Positions 32,500-40,975 of a stretch of DNA of 64,000 nt are shown here, one piece after another. This DNA comes from Orlajensenia leifsoniae (GTDB lineage: Bacteria; Actinomycetota; Actinomycetes; Actinomycetales; Microbacteriaceae), in assembly GCF_004570845.1 (NCBI RefSeq), contig NZ_SPQZ01000003.1, positions 434,001-498,000 on the forward strand. Reading direction: 5' to 3'. The notes under the pieces were generated by a model. The model saw only the letters and a program-made list of their open reading frames with translations, ran no database searches and was not told the origin of the DNA. The position numbers and the translations under genes are program-made. Every line of letters starts with the position of its first letter. The stretch's first letter is position 1.

Positions 32500-34539
32500 T
32501 CAGGGGGTTGACGTCGACCGCAGCAGGGTGAAGGAGACGTCGCGCACGATCATGGTCTCGCTCCGGGCGGTGACGGCCTGCTCCGGATCGCTGCTCGCCA
32601 CGAGCTCCCACGCCTCTCCGGGAGGCGCCGGGAGGGTGAACTCGACGCCGTTCTCGGCAGCGTTCAGCGCCAGCGCGAACGTGTCGGCACCGGCGTGCTG
32701 CAGCACGAACAGGATGGAGCGGGCGTCCGGATTGTCCCAGTCGCTGTCGGCGAACGGCTTGGCGTCCGACCTGAGGACGACGACGGTGTCCGTGTCGCCG
32801 TGCTCCGGCGCCTGGCGGAACCACGGCGGCCGCAGCGCCGGATTGTCGCGGCGGATCGCGATGAGGCTCTTCGTGAACGCCAGCAGATCGGCATCCGTCG
32901 CCGACCAGTCGAACCACGAGATCTCGTCGTCCTGGCAGTACGCGTTGTTGTTGCCACCCTGGGTGCGGCCGAGCTCGTCGCCGCCGAGCAGCATCGGAAC
33001 GCCCGCCGACAGGAGGAGCGTCGCGAGGAAGTTGCGGCGTTGGCGGGCGCGGCGCTCGTTGACGGCCTCGTTGTCGGTCGGACCCTCGGCGCCGTTGTTC
33101 GAGGAGCGGTTGTCGTCCTCGCCGTCCTTGTTGTCCTCGCCGTTCGCGGCGTTGTGCTTCTTGGCGTAGGACGTGAGGTCCGCCAGCGTGAAGCCGTCGT
33201 GCGCCGTGATGAAGTTCACGCTCGACAGCGGCGACCGCCGGGACTCCTCGTAGACGTCGGGGCTGCCGAGCACGCGCTGCGCGAGGGTGCCGAGCACGCC
33301 ATCGGCACCGTGCCAGAAGTCGCGCACGTCGTCGCGGTACTTGCCGTTCCACTCCGACCAGGTAGCCGGGAAGCCGCCCACCTGGTAGCCGGCGGTGTCC
33401 CACGGCTCGGCGATCATCTTCACGCCGGCGAGGGTCGGGTCCTGCTCGATCAGGGTGAGGAAGGCGCTGTGCAGTTCTGCGTCGCCGTCCTGGCGGGTGA
33501 GGGTGGTCGCGAGGTCGAAGCGGAAGCCGTCGACGTGCATCTCGGTGACCCAGTAGCGCAGGGAGTCCATGATGAGGCCGAGGGCCGCCGGGTGACCGAC
33601 GTTCAGGCTGTTGCCGGTTCCGGTGGTGTCGAAGTAGTTCCCCCGGTCGCCGTCGACGAGGCGGTAGTAGGAGGCGTTGTCGATGCCCTTGAAGCTCAGC
33701 GTGGGGCCGAGGTGGTTGCCCTCGGCCGTGTGGTTGTAGACGACGTCGAGGATGACCTCGAGTCCTGCGGCGTGCAGCGACTTCACCATGTACTTGAACT
33801 CGCTCACCTGGCTGCCGTCGTCGCCGGCGGCGGAGTACTCGCCGTGCGGCGCGAAGAAGCCGATGGAGTTGTAGCCCCAGTAGTTGCGCAGGCCCTTCTC
33901 GATGAGGTGGCTGTCCTGCACGAACTGGTGCACCGGCATGAGCTCGACGGCGGTGACGCCGAGCGACGTGAGGTGCTCGATCGCTGCGGGATGCGCGAGG
34001 CCGGCGTAAGTGCCCTGGATGTTCTCCGGCACGTCGGGGTGGAGCTTGGTGAATCCCTTCACGTGCGTCTCGTAGACCACAGTGTCGGCCAACGGGATGG
34101 CGGGCGGTGCGTCATCGCCCCAGTCGAACGCCGGGTCGACGATGACGCAGCGCGGAACGCAGGCCGCGTCGTCGGACTCGTCCATGATGAGCGGGTCGGC
34201 GTGGTTGTGGCCGAAGACCTCCTGGCCCCAGCTGTACTCGCCCTCGACGGCGCGTGCGTGCGGGTCGAGCAGCAGCTTGTGCACGTTGTGCCGCAGACCG
34301 TTCTCCGGATCCCACGGGCCGTCGACTCGCAGCCCGTAGCGAGCACCGACACCGACGCCCTCCACGAGGCCGTGGAAGACGTGGCCGGTGCGCTCCGAGA
34401 GTTCGGTGCGCTGCTCGCCGTCGTCACCGAAGACGCAGAAGTAGACGGCATCCGCTGTCTCGGAGTAGACGGCGACGCCCACCCCGCCCTCGACGAGGGT
34501 CACACCGAGCGGGTAGGGGAGAGATCGTGCGGGAATCAT
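32500..34539 (-). CDS. glgX: Glycogen debranching enzyme GlgX
   Basis: A 679-residue GH13 enzyme that hydrolyses alpha-1,6 branches in glycogen. A CBM48 domain is at the N-terminus (about 5-110, 'YPLGVTLVEGGVGVAVYS'). The (beta/alpha)8 domain has DVVYNHTAEGN, DGFRFDLAT (catalytic Asp), 'MIAEPWDTAGY' (catalytic Glu) and NFITAHDGFTL (transition-state His-Asp). The loop KHNAANGEDNKDGEDDN is characteristic of GlgX/TreX. A C-terminal beta domain completes it. The ATG at 34539 is set by the leaderless -10 CATACT; the longer open frame upstream lacks the family's pattern. Confidence 0.94.
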   Translation of the reverse strand: MIPARSLPYPLGVTLVEGGVGVAVYSETADAVYFCVFGDDGEQRTELSERTGHVFHGLVEGVGVGARYGLRVDGPWDPENGLRHNVHKLLLDPHARAVEGEYSWGQEVFGHNHADPLIMDESDDAACVPRCVIVDPAFDWGDDAPPAIPLADTVVYETHVKGFTKLHPDVPENIQGTYAGLAHPAAIEHLTSLGVTAVELMPVHQFVQDSHLIEKGLRNYWGYNSIGFFAPHGEYSAAGDDGSQVSEFKYMVKSLHAAGLEVILDVVYNHTAEGNHLGPTLSFKGIDNASYYRLVDGDRGNYFDTTGTGNSLNVGHPAALGLIMDSLRYWVTEMHVDGFRFDLATTLTRQDGDAELHSAFLTLIEQDPTLAGVKMIAEPWDTAGYQVGGFPATWSEWNGKYRDDVRDFWHGADGVLGTLAQRVLGSPDVYEESRRSPLSSVNFITAHDGFTLADLTSYAKKHNAANGEDNKDGEDDNRSSNNGAEGPTDNEAVNERRARQRRNFLATLLLSAGVPMLLGGDELGRTQGGNNNAYCQDDEISWFDWSATDADLLAFTKSLIAIRRDNPALRPPWFRQAPEHGDTDTVVVLRSDAKPFADSDWDNPDARSILFVLQHAGADTFALALNAAENGVEFTLPAPPGEAWELVASSDPEQAVTARSETMIVRDVSFTLLRSTSTP

Positions 34540-34545
34540 GGCCCC

Positions 34546-34551
34546 AGTATG
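34546..34551 (-). promoter_or_regulatory. -10 box CATACT, leaderless glgX start
   Basis: On the minus strand CATACT is followed by 6 nt and the ATG at 34539. The same box and spacing recur at 41926-41931. Confidence 0.5.
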
Positions 34552-34640
34552 CAGCGGACGGATGACGCGTGTGTGACGAAGGGGCACCGCCGATCGGCAC
34601 GAGATTGTCAAGCCCCCTGCCGGTGTCTCGGCACCGGGCT

Positions 34641-34646
34641 TACGCT
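34641..34646 (+). promoter_or_regulatory. -10 box TACGCT for the acidic micro-protein pair
   Basis: TACGCT lies 27 nt before the ATG at 34673, leaving a short leader with GGAAGA as ribosome binding site. Confidence 0.4.
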
Positions 34647-34672
34647 CGCTGCAAGCGACAGGAAGAGACTCC

Positions 34673-34873
34673 ATGACGGATGCAGACAACGACCGCGACG
34701 ACGTTCAGCAGGGACAGGCCTCCAACGCCGCCGACGCCGCCGACAACGCGCGGAACCAGGCTGGGAAGTCCGGCGGCCACGCGCCCGACACCGACGGCAC
34801 GACGACCGGGGCAGACACCGGTGGCGGCGAGGACGTCGACGTGCACGGCGAGCCCGAGAACCCCGCGGGCTAG
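34673..34873 (+). CDS. Small acidic disordered protein
   Basis: A 66-residue protein rich in Asp, Gly, Ala and Asn (MTDADNDRDDVQQGQASNAA, ending GEPENPAG). It has no Cys, few hydrophobic residues and no predicted fold. GGAAGA precedes the ATG. A second acidic ORF follows after 3 nt. Its composition resembles hydrophilin-like stress proteins, but no family is recognised. Confidence 0.6.
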   Translation: MTDADNDRDDVQQGQASNAADAADNARNQAGKSGGHAPDTDGTTTGADTGGGEDVDVHGEPENPAG

Positions 34874-34876
34874 ATC

Positions 34877-35029
34877 GTGAGCGACACGGACAGCACGCGA
34901 CCGCCCCTGCCCGACGACCCCGACGTGGCCAACGGCGCCAACCCCGGGTCCCCGGCCGAGCCGGAGGCCGACATCGCCGTCGAGCAGGACACCATCGACG
35001 CCACCGAGCCCGGCGGCGAATCGGGCTAG
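34877..35029 (+). CDS. Second small acidic disordered protein
   Basis: A 50-residue ORF from GTG 34877 to TAG 35029: MSDTDSTRPPLPDDPDVANG, ending TEPGGESG. It is Pro/Asp/Glu-rich with no hydrophobic core. It begins 3 nt after the stop of the previous acidic ORF, so translation is probably coupled. It has no clear ribosome binding site of its own. The codon bias matches neighbouring genes (G or C at nearly every third position), which supports it being coding. Confidence 0.5.
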   Translation: MSDTDSTRPPLPDDPDVANGANPGSPAEPEADIAVEQDTIDATEPGGESG

Positions 35030-35052
35030 ATCCTCCTATCCGGCTGGCGGTC

Positions 35053-35058
35053 TACCGT
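35053..35058 (+). promoter_or_regulatory. -10 box TACCGT, near-leaderless channel start
   Basis: TACCGT ends 5 nt before GTG 35064 and 8 nt before ATG 35067. A second TACCGT follows at 35060-35065. Confidence 0.4.
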
Positions 35059-35063
35059 CTACC

Positions 35064-35897
35064 GTGATGGGCATGACGGAATCCGTTGCACCCTCGGATG
35101 ACCTCGCCCGCGGCATCGAACGCCGCAAGCGCTGGGAATCCTTCACCACCATGCCGCTCGTGGTGCTCGGCATGGGGTTCATCCTGTTCTATTCCATCTG
35201 GGTGCTGGTTCCGGATGCGCCCCCGTGGCTGCGGACAGTCATCACCGTCGAGTTGATCGCCACCTGGACCCTCTTCGTCATCGACTATCTCGTTCGCCTG
35301 CTGCTCACCCCGCGCACTCGGCGGTGGGCATTCGTGCGAGGGAACCCGATCGACCTCCTCTCGACGATCCTGCCGCTGTTCCGGGCACTGCGAGTGCTCG
35401 CGCTGCTCCGCGACGTGCCGTACTTCCGGAGGCACACCGGGGCGTCGATCCGTGCGGAGGTGATCACCTACGCGAGTGCCTTCACGATCACGTTCGTCTA
35501 TTTCATCGCTCTCGCCACCCTGCACGTCGAGCGGGATGCGCCGGGGGCGACCATCACATCGTTCGGCGAATCCATCTGGTGGGCGTGCGTGACGCTGGCG
35601 ACGGTCGGCTACGGCGACGCCTACCCGATCACGTTCATCGGCCGCTGCTACGCGGTCCTGCTCATGGTGGGCGGAGTCGCCATCGTGGGCACGGCGTCCG
35701 CGATCGTCATCTCCTACCTGAGCGAGCGCATGGCGAAGTTGCACCCGCATGCGCCGGTGCCGGACGCCGCGACTCCCATGACCGGTGCCGACCCTGCAGC
35801 CCGACCCAAGCCGCCCGAGGGTTCGGAGTTCCCCGGACTCCAGGCTGCCGCCCAACGACTGGATGATGGCGTCAACCAGTTTAGAATCGAGGAATGA
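35064..35897 (+). CDS. Voltage-gated-like potassium channel
   Basis: A 277-residue membrane protein with six-helix channel architecture. Helices S1-S4 lie in about 30-160, including the Arg-containing segment LFRALRVLALLRDVPYFRRH. The pore helix and selectivity filter ATVGYGD follow (about 190), then S6 'VLLMVGGVAIVGTASAIVISYL'. The C-terminal tail (about 235-277) is Pro/Ala-rich, without an RCK domain. It should pass K+ across the cytoplasmic membrane. The start is GTG 35064 or ATG 35067. The stop overlaps the start of the MarR gene (ATGA, 35894-35897). Confidence 0.9.
   Translation: MMGMTESVAPSDDLARGIERRKRWESFTTMPLVVLGMGFILFYSIWVLVPDAPPWLRTVITVELIATWTLFVIDYLVRLLLTPRTRRWAFVRGNPIDLLSTILPLFRALRVLALLRDVPYFRRHTGASIRAEVITYASAFTITFVYFIALATLHVERDAPGATITSFGESIWWACVTLATVGYGDAYPITFIGRCYAVLLMVGGVAIVGTASAIVISYLSERMAKLHPHAPVPDAATPMTGADPAARPKPPEGSEFPGLQAAAQRLDDGVNQFRIEE
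35882..35887 (+). promoter_or_regulatory. -10 box TAGAAT inside the channel gene, leaderless marR start
   Basis: TAGAAT is followed by CGAGGA and the ATG at 35894. It lies within the last codons of the upstream gene, so marR can be transcribed alone. Confidence 0.5.
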
Positions 35898-36376
35898 GCA
35901 CCACCGAGACTGCTGTTGCCGACGTCGACGAGGCGTGGGCGTCATTCCAGCGTCTGCGCACGCAGCTCACCGGCCGCATCAACCGGGAGCTGACGCAGTC
36001 GACCGGACTCTCCGAGGCCGACTTCGACATCCTCTTCGCCCTCGACGAGTCGGAGGACAAGTCGCTGCGCGCCCTCGCGTTGCGCTGCGGTCTCGACTGG
36101 GAGAAGAGCCGGCTCTCGCACCAGCTGCGCCGCATGGAATCGAGGGGCCTCGTCGCCAAGGAGGCCTGCATCGAAGACGCCCGTGGCACGACGATCGTGC
36201 TGACGGATGCCGGTCGAGCGGCCATCGCCGCTGCGCGCGGGTGCCACGCCGCCGCCGTGTCGCGCTACTTCGGCGACGTGCTCTCCGCCGAGCAGTTGGC
36301 GGCGTTGAGCTCGATCTCGAGCGCGGTGCTGGAGCGTCTGGCGGAGGATGCGCCGGAGCCGGTGCACGGGCGGTAG
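35894..36376 (+). CDS. MarR-family transcriptional regulator
   Basis: A 160-residue winged-helix regulator. The N-terminal dimer helix is followed by the HTH (KSLRALALRCGLDWEKSRLSHQ, about 57-78), wing 'ACIEDARGTTIVLTDAGRAA' and a C-terminal dimer helix. Members repress nearby genes and release DNA on binding phenolic or drug-like ligands. It is convergent, with a 4-nt gap, with a fused flavoenzyme at 36381. A TGAT-GT-ATCA dyad over that gene's promoter is a candidate site, but the link is inference. Confidence 0.88.
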   Translation: MSTTETAVADVDEAWASFQRLRTQLTGRINRELTQSTGLSEADFDILFALDESEDKSLRALALRCGLDWEKSRLSHQLRRMESRGLVAKEACIEDARGTTIVLTDAGRAAIAAARGCHAAAVSRYFGDVLSAEQLAALSSISSAVLERLAEDAPEPVHGR

Positions 36377-36391
36377 GCCCTCAGCGAGCGG
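36376..36391. repeat. Dispersed element arm, copy G (solitary end)
   Basis: GGCCCTCAGCGAGCGG alone. The stop codons of both convergent genes (marR TAG and the flavoenzyme TGA) fall in or against it. Confidence 0.65.
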
Positions 36392-38672
36392 CACCCTCTC
36401 TCCGCTCGACCACGTTGAAGTTGTCTCTGAACACGTTCTGCGGGTCGATCTCGGCCTTGAGCGCCCGGAGGCGGGCAAGCGTCGCCGGAGGGAAGGCATC
36501 CGTCACCCTCTCCGGCCGCAGGTCGGTGTCGAAGCTCAGGTAGAGCCCGGTGAAGTGGGCGAGCAGCTGGTCCCAGGCGGCATCGACGCGCTCGCGGCTC
36601 GACCCGATGGCGACGACGGAGAAGTTCGCCGAGCGATGGGCGTAGGCGGTGGCATCCGGGGCGACATCACCCACGGCGCCTCCGGCCGCACGGATCTGGA
36701 AGAAGTGCACCGCGCCGCCGGAGATGAGCTCGGCCGCGGCCTCCGCGAAGTCCGCATCGACGTGCTCGAGCAGCCCCGACCTCGAGGTGGGCTCTCCCTG
36801 GCCGTTGTGGGCGGCGTCGCTCGCATTGGCCATGACGCCCGCGTAGCTCGTGAGCACCACCGACTGGTCGATCAGCGGACCCAGATCGACGAAGGGATTC
36901 AGTCGATCCATGATCACCTCGGGGTCGGGCGAGTCGACCATGGCGAAGACGATGGCCGTCGCGCCGCGCCCGCCGCGGGGCGGAGCGACGAGCACGAAGC
37001 TGGTGAGATCCCGCGGTGCGTTCTCCACCAACGCGCCCCAGCGCTCGAGGAAGCGGGCGGTGTCTGAGGCGTCGAAGGTGAGCTGGGCCCACCCCACGTC
37101 ACCGACCTCGTCGACCTCGAACTCGAACGACGTGACGATGCCGAAGTTCGCCCCGGCGCCCCGAACGGCCCAGAACAGTTCGGGGTTCTCCTCGTCGCTG
37201 GCGCGCACGACCGAGCCGTCGGCGAGCACCATCTCGACAGCGCGCAGGTGGTCGATCGTGAGGCCGTGCTCGCGCACCAGGAAGCCGATGCCGCCGGCCG
37301 TGGCCAGCCCGCCGACGCCGACTCCGCCGTAGTCGCCGGAGCTCAGCGCCCAGCCGTGCTCGCCGAGCGCGGCGGCGACATCCATCCAGCGGGCGCCGGG
37401 CTCGAGGCGCACTCGCCGGCTGGCGGCATCCGTCACCTCGATCGCGTTCATGGCCGACAGATCGATGACGATGCCGCCGTCGTTCGTCGACCGACCGCTG
37501 ATGCCGTGCCCGCCGCTGCGCACGGCGAGGGGAATCGACGGGTGAGCGCGCGCGAAGGCCACGGCCTCGACGACCTCGGCCGTCGAGCGTACCGGCAGCA
37601 CGATGCCGGGCGAACCGCCGCGCATGTAGGTGGAGCGCACGCGCGAGAACTTCACGTCGCCCGGTTCGATGACGGATGCCGCGAGCGAGGCCGGCACGGA
37701 GTCGTAGTCGATGCCGTCCCGGCGCTTCGAGAGCGCCGTGGTGCTGCGCACGCGTGCGCCCGGTGTCGCGGCACCGGTGCCGCGCGACGCCAGCTCGGCG
37801 TCGACCGCCTCGCGGAGTGCCGGTGCGACGTCCTCGGCGAAGCGCTGCATCGTGCCGGGGTCGTCGCTGGCGAGGATGAAGGTGCCCACGCCGTCGTCGA
37901 GCACGTAGGGCAGCAGCTCGTCGACCCACTGGGCGCTCGGTCCGGTGAGGAAGCCGCCGTTCGACGGCGTGAAGCGGCCCATGATGTTCACGAGCCGCCG
38001 GATCTCGCGCGGATCGCGCCCGGCGCCCAGGGCCGCCTCGTCGATCGTCGCGTTGCCGCGGGCGAGGTCGCCGGGCTTGAGGTAGGCGAGCGAGGGCAGC
38101 CAGCCGTCGCCCTTGCGCCCGATGAGGCGCAGCATCCGGGGCTTGAGGGCTCCGATCCAGAGCGGGATGTCGTGGGCCGGTGCCGGGCCGCGCTTGGCGC
38201 CGTCGAGGCTGTAGTAGTCGCCATCGAGGCGCAGCACACTGCGGTCGTTCACGTCCCAGATGCCACGGATCACGTCGATCGCCTCGCTGAGAGCGTCGAC
38301 GGCCTGGCCCGGCGTGAGGCGCCGGCCGCCCATCGCCTCGATCGCGTCCCAGAAGCCGCCCGCGCCGAGGGCGAGCTCGAAGCGCCCTCCCGAGAGCAGG
38401 TCGAGGCTCGCGGCGGCGCGCGCCGTGACGGCGGCCGGACGCAACGGAACGTTGAGCACGTTCGGCGCGATGCGGATGCGCTCGGTCTGCGCCGCCACCC
38501 AGGTCATCAGGGTCCACGTGTCGTGGAAGGCCGGCTGGTAGGGGTGGTCCTGGAAGGTGACGAGGTCGAAGCCGAACTGCTCGCTCAGCTGCGCCCGGGC
38601 GACAGGCCCGAGGGCGGGGTCGTGCGACGGGGTGATGAAGGTACCGAACTCGAGGGCGTGGCCGTAGTGCAT
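36381..38672 (-). CDS. Fused luciferase-like monooxygenase and BBE-like FAD oxidase
   Basis: A 763-residue two-enzyme fusion. Residues 1 to about 300 are a luciferase-like (LLM, FMN- or F420-dependent) domain: EFGTFITPSHD, RIRIAPNVLNVPLRPA, 'LSGGRFELALGAGGFWDAIEAMGG', 'PLWIGALKPRMLRLIGRKGDGWLPS'. Residues about 355-763 are a VAO/BBE-type FAD oxidase: LAVRSGGHGISGRS with the His for covalent FAD, VGVGGLATAGGIGFL, and the C-terminal 'DPQNVFRDNFNV'. The Cys used by bicovalent BBE enzymes is replaced (SSGDYGGVG). The start is ATG 38672, set by TATCAT at leaderless spacing; in-frame ATG 38687 is possible. The substrate is unknown. Confidence 0.88.
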   Translation of the reverse strand: MHYGHALEFGTFITPSHDPALGPVARAQLSEQFGFDLVTFQDHPYQPAFHDTWTLMTWVAAQTERIRIAPNVLNVPLRPAAVTARAAASLDLLSGGRFELALGAGGFWDAIEAMGGRRLTPGQAVDALSEAIDVIRGIWDVNDRSVLRLDGDYYSLDGAKRGPAPAHDIPLWIGALKPRMLRLIGRKGDGWLPSLAYLKPGDLARGNATIDEAALGAGRDPREIRRLVNIMGRFTPSNGGFLTGPSAQWVDELLPYVLDDGVGTFILASDDPGTMQRFAEDVAPALREAVDAELASRGTGAATPGARVRSTTALSKRRDGIDYDSVPASLAASVIEPGDVKFSRVRSTYMRGGSPGIVLPVRSTAEVVEAVAFARAHPSIPLAVRSGGHGISGRSTNDGGIVIDLSAMNAIEVTDAASRRVRLEPGARWMDVAAALGEHGWALSSGDYGGVGVGGLATAGGIGFLVREHGLTIDHLRAVEMVLADGSVVRASDEENPELFWAVRGAGANFGIVTSFEFEVDEVGDVGWAQLTFDASDTARFLERWGALVENAPRDLTSFVLVAPPRGGRGATAIVFAMVDSPDPEVIMDRLNPFVDLGPLIDQSVVLTSYAGVMANASDAAHNGQGEPTSRSGLLEHVDADFAEAAAELISGGAVHFFQIRAAGGAVGDVAPDATAYAHRSANFSVVAIGSSRERVDAAWDQLLAHFTGLYLSFDTDLRPERVTDAFPPATLARLRALKAEIDPQNVFRDNFNVVERREGAAR

Positions 38673-38678
38673 GGAAAG

Positions 38679-38689
38679 ATGATACATCA
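38679..38689 (-). promoter_or_regulatory. -10 box TATCAT overlapping a TGAT-GT-ATCA dyad
   Basis: On the minus strand TATCAT (38684-38679) ends 6 nt before the ATG at 38672. The dyad TGATGTATCA (38689-38680) covers the box and would block polymerase if bound, for example by the neighbouring MarR. Confidence 0.45.
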
Positions 38690-38712
38690 ACCAATTCGGT
38701 GTTCGCGGTGAT

Positions 38713-38806
38713 CCGTTCGTTGAGGATGGGGCGCAGCCCCGCGTCCGAACGTCCCGGCGCCCCGGCGCGCTTCGGGCGGTCGCTGCGCTCGGCCCTCAGC
38801 GAGCGG
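38713..38806. repeat. Dispersed intergenic element, copy D
   Basis: The right end GGCCCTCAGCGAGCGG (38791-38806) with CGCTTCGGGCGGTCGCTGCG before it is conserved. The left end CCGTTCGTTGAGGA (38713-38726) is diverged. It lies between divergent genes. Confidence 0.7.
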
Positions 38807-38894
38807 GGGGCGAGCGAGCGTCGGCCAACCGGGAATGCTCCACCGTCGGCCTCGGTTGCCACGAGGAGCCCCATCCCTGACGAAAGGCCGCTGC

Positions 38895-39848
38895 ATGCCC
38901 ACCATCGGATCGTCCGACCTCGACATCTTCCCGCTCGCCCTCGGAGGCAACACCTTCGGCTGGACCTCGGACGCCGCGACGTCCCACGCCGTGCTCGACG
39001 CGTTCACGGCCGGCGGCGGCAACTTCATCGACACGGCCGACGGCTACTCGTCCTGGGTTCCCGGCAACTCGGGCGGCGAGTCCGAGACGATCATCGGCGA
39101 GTGGATGCGCACCCGCGGCAACCGCGACGACGTGGTGATCGGCACCAAGGTGAGCCAGCACCCCGACTTCACGGGATTGTCGTCGTTCAACATCACCGCG
39201 GCGTCCGAGGCATCGCTCGCCCGCCTCGGCACCGACCACATCGACCTCTACTACGCGCACTTCGACGACGCCGACACCCCGCTCGAGGAGACCGTCGCAG
39301 CCTTCGATGCCCTCGTGACCGCCGGCAAGATCCGCTACGTGGGCGTCTCGAACTACTCGGCCGCCCGGGTGCAGGAGTGGATCGACATCGCCACCCGGGA
39401 GGGCTTCGCCCTGCCGGTCGCCCTGCAGCCGCACTACAACCTCGTGCACCGGGAGCCGTTCGAGAGCGACCTGGCACCGGTCGCAGCCGCGCACGACCTC
39501 GGCGTCGTGCCCTACTTCTCGCTCGCCAGCGGCTTCCTCACCGGCAAGTACCGCACCGCGGCCGACCTCGAGGGCGCGGCGCGTGCCGGGGGAGTGGGCG
39601 GCTACCTCGATGAGAACGGCCTCGCCGTGATCAGCGCGCTCGACGAGGTCGCGGCGGCGCACGACGCAGCGCTCGCCACGACGGCGCTCGCCTGGCTGCT
39701 CGCCAAGCCCACCGTCGTCGCGCCTCTCGCCAGCGCCCGCACGGTCGAGCAGTTGCCCGAGCTGCTCGCCGTCGCCGAGCTGACGCTGACCGACGACGAG
39801 ATCGCGACACTCGACGCCGCATCCGCAGCGCTGTCCGAGGCCGCCTAG
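38895..39848 (+). CDS. Aldo/keto reductase
   Basis: A 317-residue TIM-barrel NADPH-dependent reductase. Catalytic Asp and Tyr are in NFIDTADGYSSW, the Lys in VIGTKVS, and the His in IDLYYAHFDD, where the usual H follows. 'RYVGVSNYSAARVQEW' and the cofactor region 'TTALAWLLAKPTVVAPLASARTVEQL' complete the fold. The C-terminus is truncated after LSEAA, as in the AKR11/12-like group. ATG 38895 has CGAAAGG 7 nt upstream; longer in-frame starts encode Arg-rich sequence. The substrate is unknown. Confidence 0.9.
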   Translation: MPTIGSSDLDIFPLALGGNTFGWTSDAATSHAVLDAFTAGGGNFIDTADGYSSWVPGNSGGESETIIGEWMRTRGNRDDVVIGTKVSQHPDFTGLSSFNITAASEASLARLGTDHIDLYYAHFDDADTPLEETVAAFDALVTAGKIRYVGVSNYSAARVQEWIDIATREGFALPVALQPHYNLVHREPFESDLAPVAAAHDLGVVPYFSLASGFLTGKYRTAADLEGAARAGGVGGYLDENGLAVISALDEVAAAHDAALATTALAWLLAKPTVVAPLASARTVEQLPELLAVAELTLTDDEIATLDAASAALSEAA

Positions 39849-39911
39849 GCGCCAGCCGGATCGACCGCCGCGGCGTCGACTCGACCGGCACGGGAACAGA
39901 CCGGATGCGCC

Positions 39912-39965
39912 AGAACAGGCCCGTTCGGCCTGTTTCGGCCCGATCAGGCCGATCCGGCCTGTTCT
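39912..39965. terminator. Bidirectional terminator region
   Basis: AGAACAGGCC (39912-39921) pairs with GGCCTGTTCT (39956-39965). Alternatively AACAGGCC pairs with GGCCTGTT (39927-39934), a shorter hairpin followed by T. It lies between convergent genes. Confidence 0.7.
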
Positions 39966-39994
39966 CGCGCTGATGTGCGGCGGTCGCGGCGGCG

Positions 39995-40846
39995 TCAGTG
40001 CTCGTCGAGCTCGGCGCGGGCGGCCTGGGCCACGGAGTCCGCGCGCTTCAGGGCAGCAGCAGCCCTGTCGCGCTCGTCCTCCCGCGCCGACAGGTCCTTT
40101 TCGGCTGCCGTGAGCTTCTTCGACGCCAGGCGTAGCCGCTCCTCGAGGTCGTCGCGGTCGTGCTCGGCCTCCTCGCGGCGGCGCTCGGCCGTCGCGATCT
40201 TCCCCTCGGCGTCGTCGAGGGCACGGCGAGCGGATGCCGCAGCCTTGTCGGCCTCGTTCGCAGCCTGTTCGCGCCGCTTCTTCTCGCGACGCACCGCGAT
40301 GTCCTCGACGGGTCGCATCGGCTGCGCCACCGGCGCCGGCCCGCCGGCCACGGCTCCGTCGAGGTCGACGGGGTCGAAGCCCACCGTCATCAGCGCTCGC
40401 AGCAGGCGGCCCGAGAGCACGGCATCCGTCGCCGCGGCATCCGCGATGCCGGCCGTCACGGTCTGCTCCACCTCGTCGAGGGTGGGGCGCCCGACGGACG
40501 CGCCGAGCTCCTCGGCCAGGGCGGCCGCCTCCCGCCCGAGCCCGGCCACGGCCGTGCGGCGTGTGCGGGTGAGGCGCGACAGCTCGGGGCCGTCGCGGCG
40601 CTCCTGGGCGTCGCGCAGCTCGTCCCCGAGGTCGAGCACCTCGCGCAGCTCGGCTGTGCGGTGGCGCACCAGCTGGTTCACGAGCCAGGCAGCAGGCGTC
40701 GGCTTCTTGAGGGCACGGATGCTCTCCGACAGCGCGCGATCGTCGCCCCGCACCGCCTGTGCCCGGCTGTTGCGCGCCGCCGTGAAATCGCTCGGAGCGA
40801 GGGCGTAGAGCTCGTCGGCCGCGGCGATCAGCGCGTCATCAGGCAT
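39995..40846 (-). CDS. Coiled-coil protein, function unknown
   Basis: A 283-residue soluble protein. Residues 1-185 are helical with a conserved opening MPDDALIAAADELYALAPSDF and the segment LKKPTPAAWLVNQLVRH. Residues about 185-283 form a long charged coiled coil of Arg/Glu/Ala heptads. Homologues of this kind are common in actinobacteria and lack an assigned function. Some context suggestions link them to transposase-like or DNA-binding annotations, but nothing here supports that. GGGAGG precedes the ATG. It is convergent with the aldo/keto reductase. Confidence 0.78.
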   Translation of the reverse strand: MPDDALIAAADELYALAPSDFTAARNSRAQAVRGDDRALSESIRALKKPTPAAWLVNQLVRHRTAELREVLDLGDELRDAQERRDGPELSRLTRTRRTAVAGLGREAAALAEELGASVGRPTLDEVEQTVTAGIADAAATDAVLSGRLLRALMTVGFDPVDLDGAVAGGPAPVAQPMRPVEDIAVRREKKRREQAANEADKAAASARRALDDAEGKIATAERRREEAEHDRDDLEERLRLASKKLTAAEKDLSAREDERDRAAAALKRADSVAQAARAELDEH

Positions 40847-40879
40847 GCGCCCATCCTCCCGCGTTCGGCGGCGGAGCGC

Positions 40880-40975
40880 TCAGTGTCCGCGCAGTGCGTC
40901 GATCAGGTCCTTCTTGCGCTTGCCCGAGGAGCCGGTGATGCCGATCTCCTTCGCGCGCTTCCACAGCTCGGGCAT
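40880..40975 (-). pseudogene. Rho-N/SAP-like C-terminal fragment (31 codons)
   Basis: ATG 40975 reads MPELWKRAKEIGITGSSGKR followed by KKDLIDALRGH and TGA. This is the pattern of the C-terminal Rho-N/SAP-like module found at the end of small actinobacterial proteins (about 90 aa, ending 'ELIDALRNH'). The N-terminal two thirds are absent; upstream, in the same direction, lies an unrelated membrane-protein gene whose stop is 19 nt before. A GTG two codons earlier is an alternative start. It is either a gene remnant or a free-standing micro-protein. Confidence 0.5.

Noticed and set aside
32695-35067. 790-codon plus-strand frame over glgX
   Set aside because: It is Arg/Val/Glu-rich low complexity; glgX on the other strand has all GH13 motifs.
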